A stretch of 64,000 nt of DNA from Medicago truncatula (lineage: Eukaryota > Streptophyta > Magnoliopsida > Fabales > Fabaceae). Below the pieces are notes generated by a model, which saw only the letters and a list, made by a program, of their open reading frames with translations, searched no databases and was not told the DNA's origin. The DNA is taken from positions 11,842,001 to 11,906,000 of the forward strand of contig NC_053049.1 of NCBI RefSeq assembly GCF_003473485.1, in the 5' to 3' direction. Made by a program: the position numbers and the translations under genes. Shown here piece after piece: positions 47,316 to 60,954 of this stretch. Each line of letters starts with the position of its first letter. Within the stretch, counting starts at the first letter, position 1.

Positions 47316-49163
47316 GCCTATTTAGAGAATGATACTTTAATCAAAGTATTGAAGATGATTTGCTTAGTTGAATTGGTTATCAACATATTCTTATTTATAA
47401 TATATGTGACACTATATTAACGTAAAAATGTATTTAGTATGTTGCTGTAACTCTCATAAAATACTAAGAAAGGTAAGTTTTCAAGTTCTAGAGAAACCGA
47501 GATTTTCTATTGTTTTTTTAACTTCTCATACAACTTTACATATTAAAATAATCTAATTTTGTAACTTGCCAAAGTTAATTTTACATTTTAAAACGATACT
47601 TAAATTTATAAAATAAATCAGATTATTTTTTATTTCGAAGAAATCTCACTTTTACCTGCGCATTTGCTATCCTATTTTGACTTATCTCTAGTAAAAGATT
47701 ATTTCGATGTCGTATTTTTTTTCTTCTTAAAACAAAAACTATTTAATCAACTCGGTCCATGATATCATGGGTTTCTTTTGGACTAAGATTAAATTCAGAT
47801 AATGATGGGTTAAATTAGTTATAAAAGGTTTAAAATAAATGTTTACGTGCCAATTGAATATGATATATAGAGAATGAGTTAATTCAAGATAGATAATCAA
47901 CTATGTTAGGACAAAGAGATTGTGTTCATATTTTTAAGAACTAATCATTACCTTGAGCTAAATCATTTTCCCACAAAACAATGATTAGAAACAAATACAT
48001 AAAGCATGTATATAGTACTATCATCTCCATATGCCCTCATTCAAATCCAAACGATAGGGAAAGAGACATGAGCAAATAGTGGTTGGCGATGTGATCATAT
48101 TTTCTACTATTCTTACATTAGGCACCCAGCTAATTCACATATAGAAATATGATACCTTTTTATGTATTGTGTCTTCTAAATCAACTGTAAAAAAGCTATT
48201 TTTCATTAAAAATTTAAACTTTAGGATAATGTTCTTGAAGCTCTTCATTATTTTTTCATGCTTTAATTTGTTTTTTTAATTTTGACTTATTTAAAGTTAT
48301 TTTAAACCACGTAAATGAAATAGTTTTTTCGAAACATAAAATAAGAATGTACATTTTTTTTATAGAATTCCTACTTTTTTTTTACTGAAATTATTGTTTT
48401 TTAATATGATTTTTTTCACGACTAGTACGAGTTTGCTGATTGTAAGAATTAGGGAAGGAAACTCACTTAATTGAACATATGTATTAGCTTACTTATTTAG
48501 TTGTCAACCTGAACTTTTATTACTTGTTTTAAAATGCATGGTTTAATCTTTTTTTTGGAATTTAATAATTTTTCTATTAGTTTTTGGGACTTACGTAATG
48601 GAATAGACACTCCAGTATTAGTTTAAATAAATATATTGGCTCGTATTAAATATCCTAAAAAGTATCAACTAAGCTTAAGTCATCAATAGAAAGTATCGAC
48701 TAGCCTTTCTTAGTAATATTACTATTGCTGATTTGTGTTATTTTAGTGATATATTGTTTTCTTTTTTATTTACCTACGTCTTGATATTTTGGAATGAGAT
48801 ATAGAAAATTAGAGAGAGATATAGTGAAAAATGAGTGAGATTAGTCTACTTTTTGAGGTAATTACGAGCATCTTTACTTTAATATTTCCAAAAGGTGGTC
48901 CATATGATTTTTTTATTTTTTTTATGTAATTTGTAAGAAATGACTATTTCATAGTAATTTTGATAAGAAAAACTTATTGTATATTTGTTTGTACAAACAT
49001 ATTTTTATTTTATGATATTAAAATAACGGGTAGAGATCTTAAAATAGATCATTGTGATATGAAATACTCAAGTTGATCAAAATTCATTTAATATAATATA
49101 AAATATTCATATGATACATCGTGTGGCTATAATTAAATCATTTATTTTTCACTGAATTTATGT

Positions 49164-49580
49164 TCAAGGTAAAATGGGACGAACTGCAATGCAATCGTTC
49201 CAAACTTTGTCATTCCTCTTCAAAATTTCAGTTTTGTTTTTGGCATATGCTGGCCATTGGAGTGCATTTCTTGTCAAGTCATAATGGCATGATTTTCCAA
49301 CATCATTCACAAGGCTATGACAACAATAATCACTAATAATCTGATTTCTAACAAATACACCAGAGAATATTTGTTTACCACATTCTGCAGGCTTTAATTT
49401 GCTTGCACAATTAGTTAAATACTTCTCATATGGCGACAATGGCTTTGGGGCAGAAGCAACATCATTGGAAGGACCTTCAGAAGGTGGCTGAGAAATTTCA
49501 GAACACAATGAGGTTGTGAAAAGCAAAGTAAAACCGATCATAATAGTCACAACATCGTAAAAGCCATTGAATGATGCCAT
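49164..49580 (-). CDS. ECA1-like secreted protein, array copy 6
   Basis: Last type A copy (Gln80, Asp84). Unique changes: Glu35 in the Pro/Ser linker (SEGPS) and Arg78 instead of Gly (FVRNQ), close to the Gln80/Asp84 positions that define the two types. Cysteines intact. Confidence 0.9.
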   Translation of the reverse strand: MASFNGFYDVVTIMIGFTLLFTTSLCSEISQPPSEGPSNDVASAPKPLSPYEKYLTNCASKLKPAECGKQIFSGVFVRNQIISDYCCHSLVNDVGKSCHYDLTRNALQWPAYAKNKTEILKRNDKVWNDCIAVRPILP

Positions 49581-51447
49581 GCCTATTTAGAGAATGATAC
49601 TTTAATCAAAGTCTTGAAGATGATTTGCTTAGTTGAATTGGTTATCAACATATTCTTATTTATAATATATGTGACACTATATTAACGTAAAAATGTATTT
49701 AGTATGTTGTTGTAACTCTCATAAAATACTAAGAAAGGTAAGTTTTCAAGTTCTAGAGAAACCGAGATTTTCTATTGTTTTTTTAACTTCTCATACAACT
49801 TTACATATTAAAATAATCTAATTTTGTAACTTGCAAAAGTTAATTTTACATTTTAAAAAGATACTTAAATTTATAAAATAAATCAGATTATTTTTTATTT
49901 CGAAGAAATCACACTTTTACCTGCGCCTTTGCTATCCTATTTTGACTTATCTCTAGTAAAAAATTATTTCGATGTCGTATTTTTTTTTTCTTTAAACAAA
50001 AACTATTTAATCAAGTCGGTCCACGATATCTTGGGTTTCTTTTGGACTAAGATTAAATTCGGATAATGATGGATTAAATTAGTTCTAAAAGGTTTAAAAT
50101 AAATGTTTACGTGCCAATTGAATATGATATATAGAGAATGAGATAAACCAAAGATAGATAATCAACATTGTTAGGACAAAGATATTTTGTTCATATTTTT
50201 AAGAACTAATCATTACCTTGAGCTAAATCATTTTCCCACAAAACAATGATTAGAAACAAATACATAAAGCATGTATATAGTACTATCATCTCCATATGCC
50301 CTCATTCAAATCCAAACGATAGGGAAAGAGACATGAGCAAATAGTGGTTGGCGATGTGATCATATTTTCTACTATTCTTACATTAGGCACCCAACTAATT
50401 CACATATAGAAATATGATACCTTTTTATGTATTGTGTCTTCTAAATCAACTGTATAAAAGCTATTTTTCATTAAAAATTTAAACTTTAGGATAATGTTCT
50501 TGAAGCTCTTCATTATTTTTTCATGCTTTAATTTGTTTTTTTAATTTTGACTTATTTAAAGTTATTTTAAACCACGTAAATGAAATAGTTTTTTCGAAAC
50601 ATAAAATAAGAATGTACATTTTTTTTATATGAATTCCTACTATTTTTTTACTGAAATTATCGTTTTTTAATATGATTTTTTTTTCACGACTAGTACTTGT
50701 TTGCTGATTGTAAGAATTAGGGAAGGAAACTCACTTAATTGAACATATGTATTAGCTTACTTATTTAGTTGTCAACCTGATCTTTTATTACTTGTTTTAA
50801 AATGCATGGTTTAATCTTTATTTTTTTTGTTGAAGTTTTTGGAATTTAATAATTTTTCTATTAGTTTTTGGAACTTATGTACGGGAATAGACACTCCAGT
50901 ATTAGTTTAAATAAATATATTGGCTCTTATTAAATATCCTAAAAAGTATCAACTAAGCTTAAGTAATCAATAGAAAGTATCGACTAGCCTTTCTCAGTAA
51001 TATTATTATTGATGATTTGTGTTATTTTAGTGATATATTGTTTTCTTTTTTATTTACCTACGTCTTGATATTTTGGAATGAGATAGAAAATTAGAGAGAT
51101 AGAGTGAAAAATGAGAGAGATTAGTCTACTATTTGAGGTAATTACGAGCATATTTACTTTAATATTTCAAAAAGATGGTCCATATGATTTTTATTTTTTT
51201 TGTTTTTATGTAATTTGTAAGAAATGACTATTTCATAATAATTTTGATAAGAAAAACTTATTGTATATTTGTTTGTACAAACTTATTTTTATTTTATGAT
51301 ATTAAAATAACGGGTAGAGATCTTAAAATAGATCATTGTGATATGAAATACTCAAGTTGATCAAAATTCATTTAATATAATATAAAATATTCATATGATA
51401 CATCGTGTGGCTATAATTAAATCATTTATTTTTCACTGAATTTATGT

Positions 51448-51864
51448 TCAAGGTAAAATGGGACGAACTGCAATGCAATCGTTCCAAACTTTGTCATTCC
51501 TCTTCAAAATTTCAGTTTTGTTTTTGGCATATGCTGGCCATTGTAGTGCATTTCTTGTCAAGTCATAATGGCATGATTTTCCAACATCATTCACAAGGCT
51601 ATGACAACAATAATAACTAATAATCCGATTTCCAACAAATACACCAGAGAATATTTGTTTACCACATTCTGCAGGCTTTAATTTGCTTGCACAATTAGTT
51701 AAATACTTCTCATACGGCGACAATGGCTTTGGGGCAGAAGCAACATCATTGGAAGGACCTCCAGAAGGTGGCTGAGAAATTTCAGAACACAATGAGGTTG
51801 TGAAAAGCAAAGTAAAACCGATTATAATAGTCACAACATCGTAAAAGCCATTGAATGATGCCAT
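51448..51864 (-). CDS. ECA1-like secreted protein, array copy 7 (first type B)
   Basis: Type B: Arg80 and Tyr84 (GNRIISYYCC), Ile14. The change puts an extra aromatic residue directly before the CC pair. Has a silent CTA at Leu107, unlike the other copies. Its upstream spacer lacks about 9 bases (TTTACG region before TGCCAATTG), as in all later units. Confidence 0.9.
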   Translation of the reverse strand: MASFNGFYDVVTIIIGFTLLFTTSLCSEISQPPSGGPSNDVASAPKPLSPYEKYLTNCASKLKPAECGKQIFSGVFVGNRIISYYCCHSLVNDVGKSCHYDLTRNALQWPAYAKNKTEILKRNDKVWNDCIAVRPILP

Positions 51865-53716
51865 GCCTATTTAGAGAATGATACTTTAATCAAAGTCTTG
51901 AAGATGATTTGCTTAGTTGAATTGGTTATCAACATATTCTTATTTATAATATATGTGACACTATATTAACGTAAAAATGTATTTAGTATGTTGTTGTAAC
52001 TCTCATAAAATACTAAGAAAGGTAAGTTTTCAAGTTCTAGAGAAACCGAGTTTTTTTATTGTTTTTTTAACTTCTCATACAACTTTACATATTAAAATAA
52101 TCTAATTTTGTAACTTGCAAAAGTTAATGTTACATTTTCAAATGATACTTAAATTTATAAAATAAATCAGATTATTTTTTATTTCGAAGAAATCTCACTT
52201 TTACCTGCGCATTTGCTATTCTATTTTGACTTATCTCTAGTAAAAAATTATTTCGATGTCGTATTTTTTTTATCTTTAAACAAAAACTATTTAATCAAGT
52301 CAGTCCACGATATCATGGGTTTCTTTTGGACTAAGATTAAATTCGCATAATGATGGGTTAAATTAGTTCTAAAAGGTTTAAAATAATTGCCAATTGAATA
52401 TGATATATAGAGAATGAGTTAAACCAAGATAGATAATCAACTATGTTAGGACAAAGAGATTGTGTTCATATTTTTAAGAACTAATCATTACCTTGAGCTA
52501 AATCATTTTCCCACAAAACCAAGATTAGAAACAAATACATCAAGCATGTATATAGTACTATCATCTCCATACGCCCTCATTCAAATCCAAACGATAGGGA
52601 AAGAGACATGAGCAAATAGTGGTTGGCGAGGTGATCATATTTTCTACTATTCTTACATTAGGCACCCAACTAATTAACATATAGAAATATGATTCCGTTT
52701 TATGTATCGTGTCTTCTAAATCAACTGTATAAAAGCTATTTTTCATTAAAAATTTAAACTTTAGGATAATGTTCTTGAAGCTCTTCATTATTTTTTCATG
52801 CTTTAATTTGTTTTTTTAGTTTTGACTTATTTAAAGTTATTTTAAACCACGTAAATGAAATAGTTTTTTCGAAACATAAAATAAGAATGTACATTTTTTT
52901 TATATGAATTCCTACTATTTTTTTACTGAAATTATCGTTTTTTAATATGATTTTTTTCACGACTAGTACTTGTTTGCTGATTGTAAGAATTAGGGAAGGA
53001 AACTCACTTAATCGAACATATGTATTAGCTTACTTATTTAGTTGTCAACCTGAACTTTTATTACTTGTTTTAAAATGCATGGTTAACTCTTTTTTTTGTT
53101 GAAGTTTTTGGAATTTAATAATTTTTCTATTAGTTTTTGGAACTTATGTACGGGAATAGACACTCCAGTATTAGTTTAAATAAATATATTGGCTCTTATT
53201 AAATATCCTAAAAAGTATCAACTAAGCTTAAGTAATCAATAGAAAGTATCGACTAGCCTTTCTCAGTAATATTATTATTGATGATTTGTGTTATTTTAGT
53301 GATATATTGTTTTCTTTTTTATTTACCTACGTCTTGATATTTTGGAATGAGATAGAAAATTAGAGAGATATAGTGAAAAATGAGAGAGATTAGTCTACTT
53401 TTTGAGGTAATTACGAGCATATTTACTTTAATATTTCAAAAAGATGGTCCATATGATTTTTATTTTTTTTGTTTTTATGTAATTTGTAAGAAATGACTAT
53501 TTCATAATAATTTTGATAAGAAAAACTTATTGTATATTTGTTTGTACAAACTTATTTTTATTTTATGATATTAAAATAACGGGTAGAGATCTTAAAATAG
53601 ATCATTGTGATATGAAATACTCAAGTTGATCAAAATTCATTTAATATAATATAAAATATTCATATGATACATCGTGTGGCTATAATTAAATCATTTATTT
53701 TTCACTGAATTTATGT

Positions 53717-54133
53717 TCAAGGTAAAATGGGACGAACTGCAATGCAATCGTTCCAAACTTTGTCATTCCTCTTCAAAATTTCAGTTTTGTTTTTGGCATA
53801 TGCTGGCCATTGGAGTGCATTTCTTGTCAAGTCATAATGGCATGATTTTCCAACATCATTCACAAGGCTATGACAACAATAATAACTAATAATCCGATTT
53901 CCAACAAATACACCAGAGAATATTTGTTTACCACATTCTGCAGGCTTTAATTTGCTTGCACAATTAGTTAAATACTTCTCATACGGCGACAATGGCTTTG
54001 GGGCAGAAGCAACATCATTGGAAGGACCTCCAGAAGGTGGCTGAGAAATTTCAGAACACAATGAGGTTGTGAAAAGCAAAGTAAAACCGATTATAATAGT
54101 CACAACATCGTAAAAGCCATTGAATGATGCCAT
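53717..54133 (-). CDS. ECA1-like secreted protein, array copy 8 (type B)
   Basis: Predicted protein identical to copy 7. The 5' spacer carries the CAAATGCAAACG variant (54851), shared only with the spacer of copy 11 at 61671. Confidence 0.9.
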   Translation of the reverse strand: MASFNGFYDVVTIIIGFTLLFTTSLCSEISQPPSGGPSNDVASAPKPLSPYEKYLTNCASKLKPAECGKQIFSGVFVGNRIISYYCCHSLVNDVGKSCHYDLTRNALQWPAYAKNKTEILKRNDKVWNDCIAVRPILP

Positions 54134-55990
54134 GCCTATTTAGAGAATGATACTTTAATCAAAGTCTTGAAGATGATTTGCTTAGTTGAATTGGTTATCA
54201 ACATATTCTTATTTATAATATATGTGACACTATATTAACGTAAAAATGTATTTAGTATGTTGTTGTAACTCTCATAAAATACTAAGAAAGGTAAGTTTTC
54301 AAGTTCTAGAGAAACCGAGTTTTTTTATTGTTTTTTTAACTTCTCATACAACTTTACATATTAAAATAATCTAATTTTGTAACTTGCAAAAGTTAATGTT
54401 ACATTTTCAAATGATACTAAAATTTATAAAATAAATCAGATTATTTTTTATTTCGAAGAAATCTCACTTTTACCTGCGCATTTGCTATTCTATTTTGACT
54501 TATCTCTAGTAAAAAATTATTTCGATGTCGTATTTTTTTTATCTTTAAACAAAAACTATTTAATCAAGTCAGTCCACGATATCATGGGTTTCTTTTGGAC
54601 TAAGATTAAATTCGGATAATGATGGGTTAAATTAGTTCTAAAAGGTTTAAAATAAGTGCCAATTGAATATGATATATAGAGAATGAGTTAAACCAAGATA
54701 GATAATCAACTATGTTAGGACAAAGAGATTGTGTTCATATTTTTAAGAACTAATCATTACCTTGAGCTAAATCATTTTCCCACAAAACCAAGATTAGAAA
54801 CAAATACATCAAGCATGTATATAGTACTATCATCTCCATACGCCCTCATTCAAATGCAAACGATAGGGAAAGAGACATGAGCAAATAGTGGTTGGCGAGG
54901 TGATCATATTTTCTACTATTCTTACATTAGGCACCCAACTAATTAAAATATAGAAATATGATTCCGTTTTATGTATTGTGTCTTCTAAATCAACTGTATA
55001 AAAGCTATTTTTCATTAAAAATTTAAACTTTAGGATAATGTTCTTGAAGCTCTTCATTATTTTTTCATGCTTTAATTTGTTTTTTTAGTTTTGACTTATT
55101 TAAAGTTATTTTAAACCACGTAAATGAAATAGTTTTTTCGAAACATAAAATAAGAATGTACATTTTTTTTATATGAATTCCTACTATTTTTTTACTTAAA
55201 TTATCCTTTTTTAATATGATTTTTTTCACGACTAGTACCTGTTTGCTGATTGTAAGAATTAGGGAAGGAAACTCACTTAATCGAACATATGTATTAGCTT
55301 ACTTATTTAGTTGTCAACCTGAACTTTTATTACTTGTTTTAAAATGCATGGTTTAATCTTTTTTTTTTGTTGTTGAAGTTTTTGGAATTTAATAATTTTT
55401 CGTTTAGTTTTTGGAACTTACGTACTGGAATAGACACTCCAGTATTAGTTTAAATAAATATATTGGCTCGTATTAAATATCCTAAAAAGTATCAACTAAG
55501 CTTAAGTAATCAATAGAAAGTATCGACTAGCCTTTCTCAGTAATATTATTATTGATGATTTGTGTTATTTTAGTGATATATTGTTTTCTTTTTTATTTAC
55601 CTACGTCTTGATATTTTGGAATGAAATAGAAAATTAGAGAGATAGAGTGAAAAATGAGAGAGATTAGTCTACTTTTTGAGGTAATTACGAGCATATTTAC
55701 TTTAATATTTCAAAAAGATGGTCCATATGATTTTTATTTTTTTTGTTTTTATGTAATTTGTAAGAAATGACTATTTCATAATAATTTTGATAAGAAAAAC
55801 TTATTGTATATTTGTTTGTACAAACTTATTTTTATTTTATGATATTAAAATAACGGGTAGAGATCTTAAAATAGATCATTGTGATATGAAATACTCAAGT
55901 TGATCAAAATTCATTTAATATAATATAAAATATTCATATGATACATCGTGTGGCTATAATTAAATCATTTATTTTTCACTGAATTTATGT

Positions 55991-56407
55991 TCAAGGTAAA
56001 ATGGGACGAACTGCAATGCAATCGTTCCAAACTTTGTCATTCCTCTTCAAAATTTCAGTTTTGTTTTTGGCATATGCTGGCCATTGGAGTGCATTTCTTG
56101 TCAAGTCATAATGACATGATTTTCCAACATCATTCACAAGGCTATGACAACAATAATAACTAATAATCCGATTTCCAACAAATACACCAGAGAATATTTG
56201 TTTACCACATTCTGCAGGCTTTAATTTGCTTGCACAATTAGTTAAATACTTCTCATACGGCGACAATGGCTTTGGGGCAGAAGCAACATCATTGGAAGGA
56301 CCTCCAGAAGGTGGCTGAGAAATTTCAGAACACAATGAGGTTGTGAAAAGCAAAGTAAAACCGATTATAATAGTCACAACATCGTAAAAGCCATTGAATG
56401 ATGCCAT
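55991..56407 (-). CDS. ECA1-like secreted protein, array copy 9 (type B)
   Basis: Protein identical to copy 7. Silent TGT at Cys98 (56112 region), shared only with copy 12. The 3' spacer has GGAATGAAATAG (55619), again shared only with copy 12. Confidence 0.9.
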   Translation of the reverse strand: MASFNGFYDVVTIIIGFTLLFTTSLCSEISQPPSGGPSNDVASAPKPLSPYEKYLTNCASKLKPAECGKQIFSGVFVGNRIISYYCCHSLVNDVGKSCHYDLTRNALQWPAYAKNKTEILKRNDKVWNDCIAVRPILP

Positions 56408-58263
56408 GCCTATTTAGAGAATGATACTTTAATCAAAGTCTTGAAGATGATTTGCTTAGTTGAATTGGTTATCAACATATTCTTATTTATAATATATGTG
56501 ACACTATATTAACGTAAAAATGTATTTAGTATGTTGTTGTAACTCTCATAAAATACTAAGAAAGGTAAGTTTTCAAGTTCTAGAGAAACCGAGTTTTTTT
56601 ATTGTTTTTTTAACTTCTCATACAACTTTACATATTAAAATAATCTAATTTTGTAACTTGCAAAAGTTAATGTTACATTTTCAAATGATACTTAAATTTA
56701 TAAAATAAATCAGATTATTTTTTATTTCGAAGAAATCTCACTTTTACCTGCGCATTTGCTATTCTATTTTGACTTATCTCTAGTAAAAAATTATTTCGAT
56801 GTCGTATTTTTTTTATCTTTAAACAAAAACTATTTAATCAAGTCAGTCCACGATATCATGGGTTTCTTTTGGACTAAGATTAAATTCGGATAATGATGGG
56901 TTAAATTAGTTCTAAAAGGTTTAAAATAAGTGCCAATTGAATATGATATATAGAGAATGAGTTAAACCAAGATAGATAATCAACTATGTTAGGACAAAGA
57001 GATTGTGTTCATATTTTTAAGAACTAATCATTACCTTGAGCTAAATCATTTTCCCACAAAACCAAGATTAGAAACAAATACATCAAGCATGTATATAGTA
57101 CTATCATCTCCATACGCCCTCATTCAAATCCAAACGATAGGGAAAGAGACATGAGCAAATAGTGGTTGGCGAGGTGATCATATTTTCTACTATTCTTACA
57201 TTAGGCACCCAACTAATTAAAATATAGAAATATGATTCTGTTTTATGTATTGTGTCTTCTAAATCAACTGTATAAAAGCTATTTTTCATTAAAAATTTAA
57301 ACTTTAGGATAATGTTCTTGAAGCTCTTCATTATTTTTTCATGCTTTAATTTGTTTTTTTAGTTTTGACTTATTTAAAGTTATTTTAAACCACGTAAATG
57401 AAATAGTTTTTTCGAAACATAAAATAAGAATGTACATTTTTTTATATGAATTCCTACTATTTTTTTACTTAAATTATCCTTTTTTAATATGATTTTTTTC
57501 ACGACTAGTACCTGTTTGCTGATTGTAAGAATTAGGGAAGGAAACTCACTTAATCGAACATATGTATTAGCTTACTTATTTAGTTGTCAACCTGAACTTT
57601 TATTACTTGTTTTAAAATGCATGGTTTAATCTTTTTTTTTTGTTGTTGAAGTTTTTGGAATTTAATAATTTTTCGTTTAGTTTTTGGAACTTACGTACTG
57701 GAATAGACACTCCAGTATTAGTTTAAATAAATATATTGGCTCGTATTAAATATCCTAAAAAGTATCAACTAAGCTTAAGTAATCAATAGAAAGTATCGAC
57801 TAGCCTTTCTCAGTAATATTATTATTGATGATTTGTGTTATTTTAGTGATATATTGTTTTCTTTTTTATTTACCTACGTCTTGATATTTTGGAATGAGAT
57901 AGAAAATTAGAGAGATAGAGTGAAAAATGAGAGAGATTAGTCTACTTTTTGAGGTAATTACGAGCATATTTACTTTAATATTTCAAAAAGATGGTCCATA
58001 TGATTTTTATTTTTTTTGTTTTTATGTAATTTGTAAGAAATGACTATTTCATAATAATTTTGATAAGAAAAACTTATTGTATATTTGTTTGTACAAACTT
58101 ATTTTTATTTTATGATATTAAAATAACGGGTAGAGATCTTAAAATAGATCATTGTGATATGAAATACTCAAGTTGATCAAAATTCATTTAATATAATATA
58201 AAATATTCATATGATACATCGTGTGGCTATAATTAAATCATTTATTTTTCACTGAATTTATGT

Positions 58264-58680
58264 TCAAGGTAAAATGGGACGAACTGCAATGCAATCGTTC
58301 CAAACTTTGTCATTCCTCTTCAAAATTTCAGTTTTGTTTTTGGCATATGCTGGCCATTGGAGTGCATTTCTTGTCAAGTCATAATGGCATGATTTTCCAA
58401 CATCATTCACAAGGCTATGACAACAATAATAACTAATAATCCGATTTCCAACAAATACACCAGAGAATATTTGTTTACCACATTCTGCAGGCTTTAATTT
58501 GCTTGCACAATTAGTTAAATACTTCTCATACGGCGACAATGGCTTTGGGGCAGAAGCAACATCATTGGAAGGACCTCCAGAAGGTGGCTGAGAAATTTCA
58601 GAACACAATGAGGTTGTGAAAAGCAAAGTAAAACCGATTATAATAGTCACAACATCGTAAAAGCCATTGAATGATGCCAT
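58264..58680 (-). CDS. ECA1-like secreted protein, array copy 10 (type B)
   Basis: Protein identical to copy 7, with the common TGC at Cys98. Its spacers show no private variants beyond T-run lengths that I could see. Confidence 0.9.
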   Translation of the reverse strand: MASFNGFYDVVTIIIGFTLLFTTSLCSEISQPPSGGPSNDVASAPKPLSPYEKYLTNCASKLKPAECGKQIFSGVFVGNRIISYYCCHSLVNDVGKSCHYDLTRNALQWPAYAKNKTEILKRNDKVWNDCIAVRPILP

Positions 58681-60537
58681 GCCTATTTAGAGAATGATAC
58701 TTTAATCAAAGTCTTGAAGATGATTTGCTTAGTTGAATTGGTTATCAACATATTCTTATTTATAATATATGTGACACTATATTAACGTAAAAATGTATTT
58801 AGTATGTTGTTGTAACTCTCATAAAATACTAAGAAAGGTAAGTTTTCAAGTTCTAGAGAAACCGAGTTTTTTTATTGTTTTTTTAACTTCTCATACAACT
58901 TTACATATTAAAATAATCTAATTTTGTAACTTGCAAAAGTTAATGTTACATTTTCAAATGATACTTAAATTTATAAAATAAATCAGATTATTTTTTATTT
59001 CGAAGAAATCTCACTTTTACCTGCGCATTTGCTATTCTATTTTGACTTATCTCTAGTAAAAAATTATTTCGATGTCGTATTTTTTTTATCTTTAAACAAA
59101 AACTATTTAATCAAGTCAGTCCACGATATCATGGGTTTCTTTTGGACTAAGATTAAATTCGGATAATGATGGGTTAAATTAGTTCTAAAAGGTTTAAAAT
59201 AAGTGCCAATTGAATATGATATATAGAGAATGAGTTAAACCAAGATAGATAATCAACTATGTTAGGACAAAGAGATTGTGTTCATATTTTTAAGAACTAA
59301 TCATTACCTTGAGCTAAATCATTTTCCCACAAAACCAAGATTAGAAACAAATACATCAAGCATGTATATAGTACTATCATCTCCATACGCCCTCATTCAA
59401 ATCCAAACGATAGGGAAAGAGACATGAGCAAATAGTGGTTGGCGAGGTGATCATATTTTCTACTATTCTTACATTAGGCACCCAACTAATTAAAATATAG
59501 AAATATGATTCCGTTTTATGTATTGTGTCTTCTAAATCAACTGTATAAAAGCTATTTTTCATTAAAAATTTAAACTTTAGGATAATGTTCTTGAAGCTCT
59601 TCATTATTTTTTCATGCTTTAATTTGTTTTTTTAGTTTTGACTTATTTAAAGTTATTTTAAACCACGTAAATGAAATAGTTTTTTCGAAACATAAAATAA
59701 GAATGTACATTTTTTTTATATGAATTCCTACTATTTTTTTACTTAAATTATCCTTTTTTAATATGATTTTTTTCACGACTAGTACCTGTTTGCTGATTGT
59801 AAGAATTAGGGAAGGAAACTCACTTAATCGAACATATGTATTAGCTTACTTATTTAGTTGTCAACCTGAACTTTTATTACTTGTTTTAAAATGCATGGTT
59901 TAATCTTTTTTTTTTGTTGTTGAAGTTTTTGGAATTTAATAATTTTTCGTTTAGTTTTTGGAACTTACGTACTGGAATAGACACTCCAGTATTAGTTTAA
60001 ATAAATATATTGGCTCGTATTAAATATCCTAAAAAGTATCAACTAAGCTTAAGTAATCAATAGAAAGTATCGACTAGCCTTTCTCAGTAATATTATTATT
60101 GATGATTTGTGTTATTTTAGTGATATATTGTTTTCTTTTTTATTTACCTACGTCTTGATATTTTGGAATGAGATAGAAAATTAGAGAGATAGAGTGAAAA
60201 ATGAGAGAGATTAGTCTACTTTTTGAGGTAATTACGAGCATATTTACTTTAATATTTCAAAAAGATGGTCCATATGATTTTTATTTTTTTTGTTTTTATG
60301 TAATTTGTAAGAAATGACTATTTCATAATAATTTTGATAAGAAAAACTTATTGTATATTTGTTTGTACAAACTTATTTTTATTTTATGATATTAAAATAA
60401 CGGGTAGAGATCTTAAAATAGATCATTGTGATATGAAATACTCAAGTTGATCAAAATTCATTTAATATAATATAAAATATTCATATGATACATCGTGTGG
60501 CTATAATTAAATCATTTATTTTTCACTGAATTTATGT

Positions 60538-60954
60538 TCAAGGTAAAATGGGACGAACTGCAATGCAATCGTTCCAAACTTTGTCATTCCTCTTCAAAAT
60601 TTCAGTTTTGTTTTTGGCATATGCTGGCCATTGGAGTGCATTTCTTGTCAAGTCATAATGGCATGATTTTCCAACATCATTCACAAGGCTATGACAACAA
60701 TAATAACTAATAATCCGATTTCCAACAAATACACCAGAGAATATTTGTTTACCACATTCTGCAGGCTTTAATTTGCTTGCACAATTAGTTAAATACTTCT
60801 CATACGGCGACAATGGCTTTGGGGCAGAAGCAACATCATTGGAAGGACCTCCAGAAGGTGGCTGAGAAATTTCAGAACACAATGAGGTTGTGAAAAGCAA
60901 AGTAAAACCGATTATAATAGTCACAACATCGTAAAAGCCATTGAATGATGCCAT
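60538..60954 (-). CDS. ECA1-like secreted protein, array copy 11 (type B)
   Basis: Protein identical to copy 7. Its 5' spacer at about 61185-61370 reads like the left part of the array (copy 2 spacer), not like its neighbours, suggesting a conversion patch. Confidence 0.9.
   Translation of the reverse strand: MASFNGFYDVVTIIIGFTLLFTTSLCSEISQPPSGGPSNDVASAPKPLSPYEKYLTNCASKLKPAECGKQIFSGVFVGNRIISYYCCHSLVNDVGKSCHYDLTRNALQWPAYAKNKTEILKRNDKVWNDCIAVRPILP

Noticed and set aside
54830..55057. 75-codon ORF on the - strand in the spacers of copies 7-11 (also 52561, 57104, 59377, 61650)
   Set aside because: It repeats only because the spacers are near-identical. It is interrupted in the left units and has no known motif or sensible composition. 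Treated as chance.
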